DNA of 56,240 nucleotides from assembly GCF_900566055.1 (NCBI RefSeq), contig NZ_UPHQ01000063.1, forward strand, positions 1 to 56,240. The letters are read 5' to 3'. Shown here piece after piece: positions 8,511 to 16,755 of the stretch (the stretch's first letter is position 1; each line of letters begins with the position of its first letter). Source of the DNA: Mycobacterium innocens. GTDB taxonomy: Bacteria > Actinomycetota > Actinomycetes > Mycobacteriales > Mycobacteriaceae. Below the pieces are notes generated by a model that searched no databases, was not told the origin of the DNA, and saw nothing but the letters and a program-made list of their open reading frames with translations. A program made the position numbers and the translations under genes.

Positions 8511-9500
8511 TCAGGCCGGCTTGCGAAGTGGGAGGCCGGCAGCACGGTAGATCGCATCGATGACGGTCATGTTCTCGATCGCGTCTTCGGGGGTGGTCTT
8601 CACCGGTTCGCCGCGCAGCACCGCGCCGGCGAACGCGTCGAGCTGATACGCGTAGGAGGCGCGGCGCGGGAACCGCTCTACCCGTTTTCCGTCGGCCGAT
8701 CGAACCGAGAGCCGATGGTAAGAGTGCGGCAACACCGGGTTGAGCACATGCAGCTCGCCTTTGTCGCCGACGACGCGAGCACTGATCTGCATCAGATCGG
8801 TCGACCACATCGAGCAGCGCACCCGGCCGGTGTGTCCGTCGGCGAACCGCAAGTCGGCCGTCATGGCGCGGTCGATCTGCGAATCGCGCAATTTCGCTTG
8901 CGCGGAAACCACTTCCGGGGTCGAACCGCCGAAGGTGCGGACCATGTGGACCGCATAGCACCCGGCGTCCATCGTCGCACCGCCGGCCAGCGAGTAGTTA
9001 TAGCGGATGTCGGAGAACTTGGGCAGCGGGAAGCACAGGTTGCCCTCCACCCGGATCAGCTTGCCCAGTTCGCCCGAGGCGATGATTTCCTCAACGCGCA
9101 GCGTCAGCGGGTGATAGCGATAGTGGAATGCCTCCATCACCACGTGACCGGAATTCGCGGCCAGTTCGGCGATCTCGCGCGCTTCGGCGGCGTTGGCGGT
9201 GAACGGCTTCTCGCACAGCACGTGCTTGCCGGCGGCCAAGGCCGCCCGGGTCCACCGACCGTGCAGGCTGTTCGGCAAGGGGTTGTACACCGCGTCGAGA
9301 TCCGGGTCGCTGATCAGCGCGTCGTAACTTTCATGTACCCGGGCAATGTCGTGCTTGGCGGCGAAGGCCTGAGCACGCGGTGTATCGCGTGCTGCCACCG
9401 CAGCCACCACAACCTCGGCATTTCCCTTGGCGGGTTTGACAAGCGCCAAAGGGGCGATACGAGCGGCGCCCAGGATACCGATCCGGACCTGTCGAGACAC
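8511..9500 (-). CDS. Gfo/Idh/MocA family NAD(P)-dependent oxidoreductase
   Basis: 329 residues with the family layout. The N-terminal Rossmann fold is VRIGILGAARIAP. The cofactor/active-site motif HVLCEKPFTANAAEA is at about 92-106, followed by EAFHYRYHPL and the C-terminal sheet domain with GGATMDAGCYAVHMVRTFGG. The family oxidises or reduces sugar hydroxyl/keto groups and includes 3-ketoreductases for 2,6-dideoxysugars (KijD10, SpnN). In this cluster a role in making the deoxysugar of a tetraglycosyl PGL is attractive. However, the partner NDP-hexose 2,3-dehydratase is not in the window, and this subfamily (EAFHYRYHP) also holds unrelated dehydrogenases. It starts with ATG 9500 and is followed by the methyltransferase gene. 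Confidence 0.88.
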   Translation of the reverse strand: MSRQVRIGILGAARIAPLALVKPAKGNAEVVVAAVAARDTPRAQAFAAKHDIARVHESYDALISDPDLDAVYNPLPNSLHGRWTRAALAAGKHVLCEKPFTANAAEAREIAELAANSGHVVMEAFHYRYHPLTLRVEEIIASGELGKLIRVEGNLCFPLPKFSDIRYNYSLAGGATMDAGCYAVHMVRTFGGSTPEVVSAQAKLRDSQIDRAMTADLRFADGHTGRVRCSMWSTDLMQISARVVGDKGELHVLNPVLPHSYHRLSVRSADGKRVERFPRRASYAYQLDAFAGAVLRGEPVKTTPEDAIENMTVIDAIYRAAGLPLRKPA

Positions 9501-9534
9501 GGACCGACGCTAGCACCTGACGCGGGCCGTCAAC

Positions 9535-9567
9535 GCGGGAAGGGCGCGGGAAGGGCGCGGGAAGGGT
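9535..9567. repeat. Three tandem copies of an 11-base purine-rich unit
   Basis: GCGGGAAGGGC occurs at 9535-9545 and 9546-9556, and with one change at 9557-9567. The array lies 34 bases upstream of the Gfo/Idh start, in its probable promoter region. Confidence 0.7.
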
Positions 9568-9647
9568 GCCTGGTACGGCAGTCGCGGAGGAGAACCCTGC
9601 CGGTGAGGAGGAGGCATGCCGGTAGCGGCGGTGACTGTGGCTATCCG

Positions 9648-10541
9648 TTACCGGGCGGGGGCGAAGAGCCGGTCCAGCACGGCCCGGCCCGCGCCGTCGT
9701 CGGCGTGCACCACCGCGACGTCCCAGTAGTGATATCCGCGTTCGGCATACCGCCTGTCCAGCACCGCGGCTGTGGCCGGCACCTCATCGATCGGCAGCGC
9801 CTGAACCGGCCTGCCGAAGTTGTCCCAGATGCCCACATAGGAGTACCCGGCGGTCTGCAGCTCCCCCCACACCACGGTCGGGTCCGGGACCCCGGCCATC
9901 CGGGTCAGCTCCGGGTAATACTCGAAGAACAGCAATGGGCGGGTATCCGCGTAGGCTCGCGCGAGCGCCGGGACCAGAATCGTGTCGTAGCCTTCCGTGT
10001 CCGATTTGACCAGCCTGATCGGCGGCAGTTCGGGGTGACGGTTCGGCAGCTCGGCCACGGTCAGCGCGGCGGCCGCCCCGCCGGTGCCGCCCTGGGCGAA
10101 GCGGGTGTCGCCGCCCTTTCGGACCGCACCGAGACCGGAGGCCGTAGCAGTGTCGGTGAGCAACAGGCCGAACTCGATCACGCAGCGGTCATCCGACCCG
10201 ACGTTGCGCTCCAGGTACGGCAGGTATTCGGGGTCTCCCTCGATGCACAGGATGCGGGCGTCGACTTCGGCGAGGAGCTGCCTGGCGGAGTCACCGATGT
10301 TGGCTCCTACGTCGATGACGCCCAACGGCTTGTCGGTCTCGGCGAGGCCGACCGCCAGGTCGATCAGATTCTGGCCGTAGGTGGGGAACAGGCGGGCGTA
10401 GTCCGGAAGCCGGTGATACCACGGCATCGCCAGTGAAACGCCTTGCACGTCGCGGATGACGGTGCGCGTGCCGAACCAGTGACGAACCGTGCGGTAGGAG
10501 AGTTCCAGTGCGAGTTGCCTAAACAACAGGCGATAGCTCAT
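9648..10541 (-). CDS. FkbM family methyltransferase
   Basis: 297 residues from ATG 10541 (MSYRLLFRQLALELSYR). The frame stays open to 10820, but that extension is low-complexity and lacks family similarity, so it is left out. SAM-binding motif VIDVGANIGDSARQLL (about 74-89), the acidic strand ILCIEGDPEYLPYLERN, and the FkbM signature VKSDTEGYD are all visible, as is LLFFEYYPEL. FkbM enzymes methylate hydroxyls, often on sugars. Rv2954c-Rv2956 of M. tuberculosis are PGL sugar O-methyltransferases of this general type. It is not a clear orthologue of any of them. It is divergently transcribed from the GT4 gene across 488 bases and lies upstream of the Gfo/Idh gene on the same strand. Confidence 0.85.
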   Translation of the reverse strand: MSYRLLFRQLALELSYRTVRHWFGTRTVIRDVQGVSLAMPWYHRLPDYARLFPTYGQNLIDLAVGLAETDKPLGVIDVGANIGDSARQLLAEVDARILCIEGDPEYLPYLERNVGSDDRCVIEFGLLLTDTATASGLGAVRKGGDTRFAQGGTGGAAAALTVAELPNRHPELPPIRLVKSDTEGYDTILVPALARAYADTRPLLFFEYYPELTRMAGVPDPTVVWGELQTAGYSYVGIWDNFGRPVQALPIDEVPATAAVLDRRYAERGYHYWDVAVVHADDGAGRAVLDRLFAPAR

Positions 10542-11029
10542 AGCTTTGCGTCCAGATCCACCCGCAGATGGTAACCGACCTTTGGTGTGCGTCTGCCTTT
10601 GCCGCAAAGAGCCCCGGATCGTGCAGCCTTGCCGCAGTGCCGTCGTGTGCAAAGCGGGCGCCGCCGGCAGCTGCGGCAGAGAAACCGGCGACGGCATCCG
10701 GTAGTCACCTCCCGCACCAATCTCGGCCCGGCTCGAGGATGTCGGCGGCTCGGCATCGGGAGCCGGTGGGAGAACTATTTGCCTTAGGGCAGAACACTTT
10801 TCGGGCTCGATACGCCGCACCCCGACGACTCGGCCGGCATCGTGAAGCCGGGGGGTGCCGCGGCCGGGTGGGTTGGCTCGTTCATCGCGGCGACCGTGGC
10901 GTACCTTCTGATTGTCCTTCTTCCGGGCTCGACGATGCCGCGGGAGATATCCAGGAGGTTTGATACTGTGCTGTGCCGGATGAGCGCTGTCGTCAAGGCG
11001 GTCGAGACAGTGGTGGGCGCCGAGCGCTT
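10542..11029. other. Divergent intergenic region between FkbM and GT4 genes
   Basis: 488 bases with open frames but none that I recognise. It should hold promoters for both directions. GATACT in the AGGAGG-rich stretch near 10960-10966 could be a -10 for the GT4 gene, but no matching -35 is evident. Confidence 0.3.
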
Positions 11030-12121
11030 ATGAAAGTCGCATTCGATCACCAAATCTTCGCCATCCAGCGATACGGCGGTGTGTCGCGCTATTTTTTCGA
11101 GCTGGCAAGCCGCCTACCTGCCGACACGGTGTCGGAGGTGTCCGTCGTCGCGCCTTTCTATATGAATGCCTATCTGGCGGCCGAGTCCGCCCGTGGCTTC
11201 ACCCATGGCAAGTACGTGCCGTACACCTTCAAAGGCGCTCCGGTTCTCGTCGAACTTGCTAACCAGGTTGTGGCACCGTTCGCGTGGTCGAAGTCCGACG
11301 CGGACATCCTGCACGAGACCTGGCACCCCTTCAAGCCCGTCGGCAAGGCGCGGCGCCGGGTGGTGACGATCTTCGACATGATCCACGAGCTGTTCAAGCC
11401 GCCCATGGCCAAACTGGCGATCGCCGCCAAACGCGCGTCTGTCAATCGCGCCGACCATGTGATCTGCGTCTCCGAAAGCGCGCGCAACGACCTCGTGCGT
11501 CTCTATGGCATCGACCCGGCCCGCGCCAGCGTTGTGCACCTTGCCTGTTCGCTGGCCGTGCAGGAAAACACCACGACAGTCGACAGTGGCGGGCGCAGGC
11601 CCACGATCCTTTACGTCGGGCGTCGCGGGGGATACAAGAACTTCGCCACCCTGCTGCGCGCCTACAGCAATTCGCCGGTATTGCGGGATTTCGAGTTGAT
11701 CGCCTTCGGCGGCCCCCCGTTCCTGCGCGACGAGCAGAAAGAGATCAGCCGGTTGGGAGTCACTGAGCGGGTGCGCTTCGAGTCCGGGTCTGACGAGGAG
11801 CTGGCGGCGCGCTACCGGACAGCCGCCGCATTTGTCTATCCGTCGCGGTACGAGGGTTTCGGGATCCCCCCGCTCGAAGCGATGAGCCAGGGCTGCCCGG
11901 TCGTGTGCAGCAATGCGGGCGGAATTCCAGAGGTGGTCGGGGATGCCGGCGTCTTCTTCGATCCGGATAACCCCGAGGAGCTGCGCACGGTTCTGGAACG
12001 CGTGGTGACGACCGAGAGCCTGCGCGCCGATCTGCGCGAGCGTGGCTATGCACGGCTCCCGGCGTTCTCCTGGGACAAGAACGCGGCGGAGACGGCCCGG
12101 ATCTATCGCGAAATACTCTGA
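11030..12121 (+). CDS. Family GT4 glycosyltransferase
   Basis: 363 residues from ATG 11030 (MKVAFDHQIFAIQRYGGVSRYFFELA); 19 upstream in-frame residues are low-quality and omitted. It has the GT-B fold. The N-terminal part contains the GGVSRY loop and HETWHP. The C-terminal donor domain has TILYVGRRGGYKNFATLL (about 210-227) and the GT4 signature with catalytic Glu, YPSRYEGFGIPPLEAMSQG (about 275-293), then EVVGDAGVFFDP. It has no counterpart in the M. tuberculosis PGL locus. The other three glycosyltransferases here match the three PGL-tb enzymes, so this one is the best candidate for adding a fourth, distal sugar. That assignment is inference. It ends 100 bases before the convergent GT2 gene. 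Confidence 0.88.
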   Translation: MKVAFDHQIFAIQRYGGVSRYFFELASRLPADTVSEVSVVAPFYMNAYLAAESARGFTHGKYVPYTFKGAPVLVELANQVVAPFAWSKSDADILHETWHPFKPVGKARRRVVTIFDMIHELFKPPMAKLAIAAKRASVNRADHVICVSESARNDLVRLYGIDPARASVVHLACSLAVQENTTTVDSGGRRPTILYVGRRGGYKNFATLLRAYSNSPVLRDFELIAFGGPPFLRDEQKEISRLGVTERVRFESGSDEELAARYRTAAAFVYPSRYEGFGIPPLEAMSQGCPVVCSNAGGIPEVVGDAGVFFDPDNPEELRTVLERVVTTESLRADLRERGYARLPAFSWDKNAAETARIYREIL

Positions 12122-12221
12122 GCCGCAGCCTTATCCGATGTTGTGATGCCGGTCGCGGCGGTGTCTGGCCGAATCACTTTGGGCAGCAACAGGGTTAGTT
12201 TCTGCTCGGTCCTGGCCGGAC

Positions 12222-12986
12222 TCAGTCATCGCGAGCCCGCCACTTCACCCACCAGCGCGCCGCGATGATGACCAGCCTGATGCCGAATCTAGTGGTGATC
12301 GGCAGCCGCTTGAGAAAAGCCTTGTCTACGAAGGTATTACTGAGTCCGCCCAACTCGTTGAAGCGTGCGACGACGACGTCCATGTGCCGGGTGACGAGTG
12401 CGGGATTGGAGAAGCAGCGGATATTGAAGTCCCAGTCCGCCAGCGACCGGTAGCGCAGGTTGTAGGGGCCGATGCTGCTGAAGAGCTCGCGGCGGTAAAA
12501 GATCGACTGATGACAGATGTTGCGCTTGAACAGCAGGCGATCGAGGTCGAAGGCGCCGCCGTAGCGGAATTTGGTTGAGCGCATGAGCACGTCGCCATAT
12601 ACCAGATCGCTGGAATGATGTTCGCCGATGAAAGCGGCCACCCGGGCCAGGGTGTCCGCCTCGTACAGCGCGTCGTCGGCGCCCAGAAAGAGCAACCACG
12701 TCCCGCTAGCCAGGCTCACGCCGCGGTTCATCGCGTCGTAGACCCCGCGGTCGTTGCCGGAACGGACGACCAGGCGTGCGCCGAAGTTGGGGGCAAAGCT
12801 GTTCGCGATATCGAGGGTTGCATCCGTCGAGCCGCCGTCGACCAGTACCAGCTCGAAGTCCCGGAAGGTCTGGCAGGCGATGCTCTCGAGGCAAACCCCT
12901 AGCGCCGAGGCCACGTTCAAGCTGGGGATGATGATGGAAAACATTGGTGCGGCCATGGCGGCTTTCGTTGTTTCAGCAGCGGTCAA
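12222..12986 (-). CDS. Family GT2 glycosyltransferase (Rv2957-like, second rhamnosyl transfer)
   Basis: 254 residues, GT-A fold. FSIIIPSLNVASALGVCLES begins the nucleotide-binding domain. LVLVDGGSTDATLDIA carries the first acidic motif, GVYDAMNRGV is strongly conserved, and FLGADDALYEADTL holds the DxD-type metal site (about 98-104). The C-terminal half (FDLDRLLFKRNICHQSIFYRR, NLRYRSLADWDFN) follows M. tuberculosis Rv2957, which adds the second rhamnose to mono-rhamnosylated phenolphthiocerol dimycocerosates. It lies 24 bases downstream of the Rv2956-like gene on the same strand, the same pairing as in M. tuberculosis, and is very probably in one operon with it. Confidence 0.9.
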   Translation of the reverse strand: MTAAETTKAAMAAPMFSIIIPSLNVASALGVCLESIACQTFRDFELVLVDGGSTDATLDIANSFAPNFGARLVVRSGNDRGVYDAMNRGVSLASGTWLLFLGADDALYEADTLARVAAFIGEHHSSDLVYGDVLMRSTKFRYGGAFDLDRLLFKRNICHQSIFYRRELFSSIGPYNLRYRSLADWDFNIRCFSNPALVTRHMDVVVARFNELGGLSNTFVDKAFLKRLPITTRFGIRLVIIAARWWVKWRARDD

Positions 12987-13010
12987 GCCGGCCTCGCGTA
13001 GCGGTTCCCG

Positions 13011-13742
13011 TCAATTGGCATCGCGGAAGAAGATGCCGTCGGCCTGTAACATTCGACCATTACGCGCGTCAATGAAACAGGGCAGTAAACCGGTCAATGT
13101 GAAGCCCAACGAATACAGCAGATCGAGTGCTTCCGGAATGAGCATGCCGCCTTCGTACAACGGTGCGAAGGAGAGTTCGAGTTGCATCCCGACACAATGG
13201 TCGTTGACCGTCGACTTACCACCGTCGAGTACCTGTTTTTCAAATCCCTGCACGTCGACCTTGAGAAACGCCGCACCGTTAGGCCGGAGAAATTCCGGCG
13301 CCACGGAATCCAGTCGGTGAATCGGCGCCTCCTCGGTGCCGACATAGTTGGCCGGCGGAAAGGCCTCCTGGTGACGCGTCAGCATGGGCAACACCGAACT
13401 GCTTTGACCGGCGTTTCCGGCGACATTGACCAAGACCGTCCCGTCGGCATCGCCCAGCGCACACTGCCGGCAATCCCAAAGCGGATCGGTTGCCGCTTTT
13501 CTTTCCAAAGTGGTAAATGGCCGGGATAGCGGTTCGAACGAGACGATGCGGCTCTTGTATCCCGCTCGGCGGAGGCCTTTGGCGTATTGCCCTGTGTTGG
13601 CTCCGACATCGAAAACGACATCGACCCGACGCAATTCGAGTTGTTTTACGAACTGGTGCCTCAGGTCCCGCTCGGAATAACGGCGCGGCACCTCGAAGGC
13701 AGCGCTGCGCACGATGAATCGAGCAAGGTCCGACAAATGCAC
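13011..13742 (-). CDS. FkbM-type fucosyl O-methyltransferase (Rv2956-like)
   Basis: 243 residues, the same length as Rv2956. It contains EVPRRYSERDLRHQFVKQLE, the SAM motif VVFDVGANTGQYAKGL (about 41-56), IVSFEPLSRPF and the FkbM signature LKVDVQGFEKQVL. From the literature as I recall it, Rv2954c, Rv2955c and Rv2956 methylate positions 3, 4 and 2 of the fucose in PGL-tb. Only the Rv2956-type gene is present here, consistent with a fucose carrying only a 2-O-methyl. The start is GTG 13742. It heads a two-gene unit with the Rv2957-like glycosyltransferase. Confidence 0.86.
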   Translation of the reverse strand: MHLSDLARFIVRSAAFEVPRRYSERDLRHQFVKQLELRRVDVVFDVGANTGQYAKGLRRAGYKSRIVSFEPLSRPFTTLERKAATDPLWDCRQCALGDADGTVLVNVAGNAGQSSSVLPMLTRHQEAFPPANYVGTEEAPIHRLDSVAPEFLRPNGAAFLKVDVQGFEKQVLDGGKSTVNDHCVGMQLELSFAPLYEGGMLIPEALDLLYSLGFTLTGLLPCFIDARNGRMLQADGIFFRDAN

Positions 13743-14071
13743 CGTGTGACACTAACATGCCCGTCGGCCTGACCCGCCCGGCCGGAGCCGGGGGTGCGCG
13801 GCCGGTGATCGGGTTCGTTGTCGACGAACGGCGAAGGGCGATGACCCCGTTGATGGCGAACAGCTCGAGCGGCAAGGCGCGCTAGACTACACCCCGGCAA
13901 CGCGAGGAGCTGGCGAGCTTGCCCTCGAGTTGGCGATACCGCATCACGCGGCGTGGAGCCGCCCGCGCATCGCTTAATCATGGTGTGGTTCTTGGGCTTC
14001 CGTGCGGCGACCGCCAGGGCGGTAAGAACCGGCTCGGACCGGGTGCGGCTAAACCGAAGGGACTTGTCGCC
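13743..14071. other. Divergent intergenic region before the acyltransferase-like gene
   Basis: 329 bases, no gene recognised. TAGACT at 13883-13888 resembles a mycobacterial SigA -10 facing the acyltransferase-like gene, without a clear -35. GAAGGGA (14055-14061) is the ribosome-binding site for ATG 14072. Confidence 0.35.
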
Positions 14072-15424
14072 ATGAGCAACGTGGTCGATCTACTCGACCA
14101 GACGTTCTTTGCCGCCGAGCGAGCGACCGGAACCGTCAACGTGCTGCAATGTGTCTGGGTGTACAACCGCGACGTCGACATCGATCGGCTGCGGCAGTTT
14201 CATCACCATCTGCGGCGGGGACGGTTGGCCCGCCGAATCGAATGCTCACCCCTGCCGTTCGGCCGTCATCGCTGGGTTTCGTCCAACGGCCCGACCGACC
14301 TCGAGATCGTCGCGGTGCCGCGACCTCGTGAAGAATTCGACGCCTGGGTCAACGAGCAGGCCAGCGCGCCCCTGGACGCCGAGCGGGGACCCGAATGGCG
14401 ACTCGCGGTGCACCCGTTCGTCGGCGGCGGCGCGGGCGTCAGTTTGGTCATCTCCCATTGCCTCACCGATGCCGTCGGGCTGTGCGAGGCGGTGGCGGAC
14501 GCGGCCTGCGGCCGCGACGAGCAGATCAGCTGGCCGGCAGCCGGGTCACGCCGGCGCTGGGAAGCGTTGCGCGAAGACGCCGGCCAAGCCGTGCGTGACA
14601 TCCCGGGTATCGCCCGCGCCGTCGTCGACGCAGCACGGTCGGCCCGGCGTAACCGTGGCCATCCGGAGGCGGCGGCGCCGCGAGGTATCAGGACCGTCGC
14701 ATCGCTGTCGGGAGCCGACCGAACCATCATGCTCCCGGCGGCGACGATTTTGGTCGATGCCGAAGAATGGGATGCCCGGGCAGAGTCACTGGGAGGGACC
14801 AGCAACACCCTGCTCGCCGGATTGGCGGTCCGCCTGGCCCAGCGATTGGGACGGGTCACCGCGGACGGCTCGGTCACCGTGGGTATGCCCGTCAGCCAAC
14901 GTATCACCGGTGATACCCGCGCCAACGCGGTCACCAAGGTCGACATCAGCGTCGACCCCGCTTCCGCGGCGACGGACCTGCGCCAGATCCGCGGCGCCAC
15001 AAAGAAAGCGCTGATCCGCCGTCAGCAGCTCCCCAGCGAGCAGTCGGTGCTGCTGCCCCTGGTGCCGCTGTTGCCGCGGTGGCTGGTCCGGCGAACGGTC
15101 GGCGTGGCGGCCGGCAATGTCTCATCCAACATCGGGGTGGTCGACCCGGCCGCCTGCCGGCCGGATGGAACGGACGCCGACCATTTCGCCGTAACGGGTT
15201 CCTGGGGGGTGGGCACATCGGTCATGGACCGCAGCGGCGGATATCTGGGATTGCTGTCGGGACGAACGCCTGCCGAGGTCTTCGTGTCGGTCCTCGCCTA
15301 TCAGCCGGGCCGGTCCAACTCGAATGACGACTTGCGCCAAGACCTTTCGAGCACACTGTCGGAGTTCTCGCTCGTCGGCACGATGGGCTGGGGATGCCCC
15401 GAGCCGGTCGGCGGGGCGCGGTAG
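14072..15424 (+). CDS. CoA-dependent acyltransferase-like protein (WS/DGAT or condensation fold), candidate PGL sugar acyltransferase
   Basis: 450 residues from ATG 14072, with GAAGGGA 10 bases upstream; 51 open upstream codons are not family-like. The N-terminus SNVVDLLDQTFFAAERATG and the layout resemble WS/DGAT and PapA-type chloramphenicol-acetyltransferase-fold enzymes. At the usual HHxxxDG position it reads SHCLTDA: the catalytic His (129) and Asp (133) are kept, while the first His is Ser. The C-terminal half has the GMPVSQR and ITGDTRANAVTKV segments of the family. I know no counterpart in the M. tuberculosis PGL locus. It lies beside the fucosyl methyltransferase gene, so transfer of an acetyl or other acyl group to a PGL sugar is plausible. 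That is inference. It converges with the Rv2953-like gene, 20 bases apart. Confidence 0.68.
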   Translation: MSNVVDLLDQTFFAAERATGTVNVLQCVWVYNRDVDIDRLRQFHHHLRRGRLARRIECSPLPFGRHRWVSSNGPTDLEIVAVPRPREEFDAWVNEQASAPLDAERGPEWRLAVHPFVGGGAGVSLVISHCLTDAVGLCEAVADAACGRDEQISWPAAGSRRRWEALREDAGQAVRDIPGIARAVVDAARSARRNRGHPEAAAPRGIRTVASLSGADRTIMLPAATILVDAEEWDARAESLGGTSNTLLAGLAVRLAQRLGRVTADGSVTVGMPVSQRITGDTRANAVTKVDISVDPASAATDLRQIRGATKKALIRRQQLPSEQSVLLPLVPLLPRWLVRRTVGVAAGNVSSNIGVVDPAACRPDGTDADHFAVTGSWGVGTSVMDRSGGYLGLLSGRTPAEVFVSVLAYQPGRSNSNDDLRQDLSSTLSEFSLVGTMGWGCPEPVGGAR

Positions 15425-15444
15425 GCGTCCCACCCGGGTCGGCG

Positions 15445-16701
15445 TCAGTTCAGCCGGGTCGTCCCCATCGAAACCCCGGCACCCGGCAGACGTGCCAGCA
15501 GTGCATCGCCCATTGCCGCCGCCGGGGTAAGGACGCCCCGCAATTCGGAAAGCCTGTCGCGATCGAGCGCAAGTGCCAGACCACTTTCGCCGAGCAACAC
15601 CGCGGTCGACTGGTAAGCGTCGACATCGTGCTCGAATGTCGCCAGGTAACGGGCACCGGTCGTGGTGGTGGTGTACGTCTCGAATCGATAGTGGCCGCGC
15701 TCCCGGGATTTGCGGCTTGGACCGCTGCCCGGTTTCGGCGTGATGCGCTCCACCAACCGGCGGGGCAGTCGACTGAAGTACCGGTTGGCCAAACCGATGG
15801 CGCCCGCGACGGCGCCGGTGACGACGGCGGATGCGACCGGCGCCGCGAACGACCGTCCCAGACTCATGGTCTCCGAGTAGCGGAACCGCCGGCCATAGGC
15901 CCAGTCCTGTAATGCGTTGCTACGACGGACAATCCGGGTGTTGAATGGGCCCTGCACGAACCCGCCCGTCCAGAAGCCGGCAAGTTCGGGCGCCAGGTCG
16001 CGTCCGCGGCGCCGGGGAAAATCCGGCTGCGGACCCAGTTCGGGTTCGGCGCCGCGATCGGTGGTCAGCGTATACGGGTCATTGACCAGCCGGTGGGCGT
16101 CCGGGTCACTGGATGCGGTGCGCATCGCCTCGGAATACGTTGCAACCGAGCCGCCGGAGACCCAGCGCTGGGAGAATGAGCGGAGCACCAGGTGGGTGTC
16201 GCAGAGTTCACCCGTGCCGTCTTCGATCGTCCGGCGGTACAGCAGATAGACACTCAAATCCGAAGGCACCGAATCGAATCCGCAGGCTAGCACTATCCGG
16301 GCGCCGGTGTCGGCGGCTTGCTTGTGGTACAGGTCGATGCTGTTGCGGCAGAACATCAGTTCGCCGGTCAAGTCGGCATAGTCGGTTCCGGCCTTGGCGC
16401 AGGCCGCCACCAGCGGCAGGCCGTAACGGGTGTAGGGGCCGACGGTGGTCAGCACCACCCGGGTCCGGGTGGCCATTGCCTCGAGCGTCGCCGGTTGTAA
16501 CGCGTCGGCGACGATCAGCGGCCAGTCACGGGCGGTCGGGGCCAACGTTTCCCGCACGGAGCGCAGCCGTTCGCTGGAGCGGCCGGCCAGCGCAATCCGT
16601 GCGCTCGACCCGGCGCGCGCGAGGTGTTCGGCGGTCAACGTGCCCGAGAAGCCGGTGGCGCCATACACGACGATGTCGAACTCGCGTTCGGCCGGACTCA
16701 T
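15445..16701 (-). CDS. trans-acting enoyl reductase (Rv2953-like)
   Basis: 418 residues, the same length as Rv2953, with near-continuous similarity as I recall it. The N-terminal Rossmann motif is FDIVVYGATGFSGTLTAEHLARA, followed by ARIALAGRSSERL, VVLTTVGPYTRYGLPLVAACA and DYADLTGE, typical of the saccharopine-dehydrogenase-like family. Rv2953 acts in trans with PpsD, which lacks its own enoyl reductase, to reduce the intermediate in phthiocerol and phenolphthiocerol synthesis. It starts with ATG 16701, 54 bases after the Rv2952-like gene on the same strand, and is probably co-transcribed. Confidence 0.94.
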   Translation of the reverse strand: MSPAEREFDIVVYGATGFSGTLTAEHLARAGSSARIALAGRSSERLRSVRETLAPTARDWPLIVADALQPATLEAMATRTRVVLTTVGPYTRYGLPLVAACAKAGTDYADLTGELMFCRNSIDLYHKQAADTGARIVLACGFDSVPSDLSVYLLYRRTIEDGTGELCDTHLVLRSFSQRWVSGGSVATYSEAMRTASSDPDAHRLVNDPYTLTTDRGAEPELGPQPDFPRRRGRDLAPELAGFWTGGFVQGPFNTRIVRRSNALQDWAYGRRFRYSETMSLGRSFAAPVASAVVTGAVAGAIGLANRYFSRLPRRLVERITPKPGSGPSRKSRERGHYRFETYTTTTTGARYLATFEHDVDAYQSTAVLLGESGLALALDRDRLSELRGVLTPAAAMGDALLARLPGAGVSMGTTRLN

Positions 16702-16755
16702 CCGGGTGACACTACCCGAGCATCGCTGCGCCCCTGGGCCGGGCGGTTGGCCGCC

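Noticed and set aside
8451..10436. Plus-strand frame of 661 codons
   Set aside because: Runs antisense through the Gfo/Idh and FkbM genes; composition is Arg/Gly/His-rich with no domain pattern.
9648..10820. 390-residue form of the FkbM methyltransferase
   Set aside because: The 93 extra N-terminal residues are low-complexity and not family-like; ATG 10541 gives a normal FkbM start.
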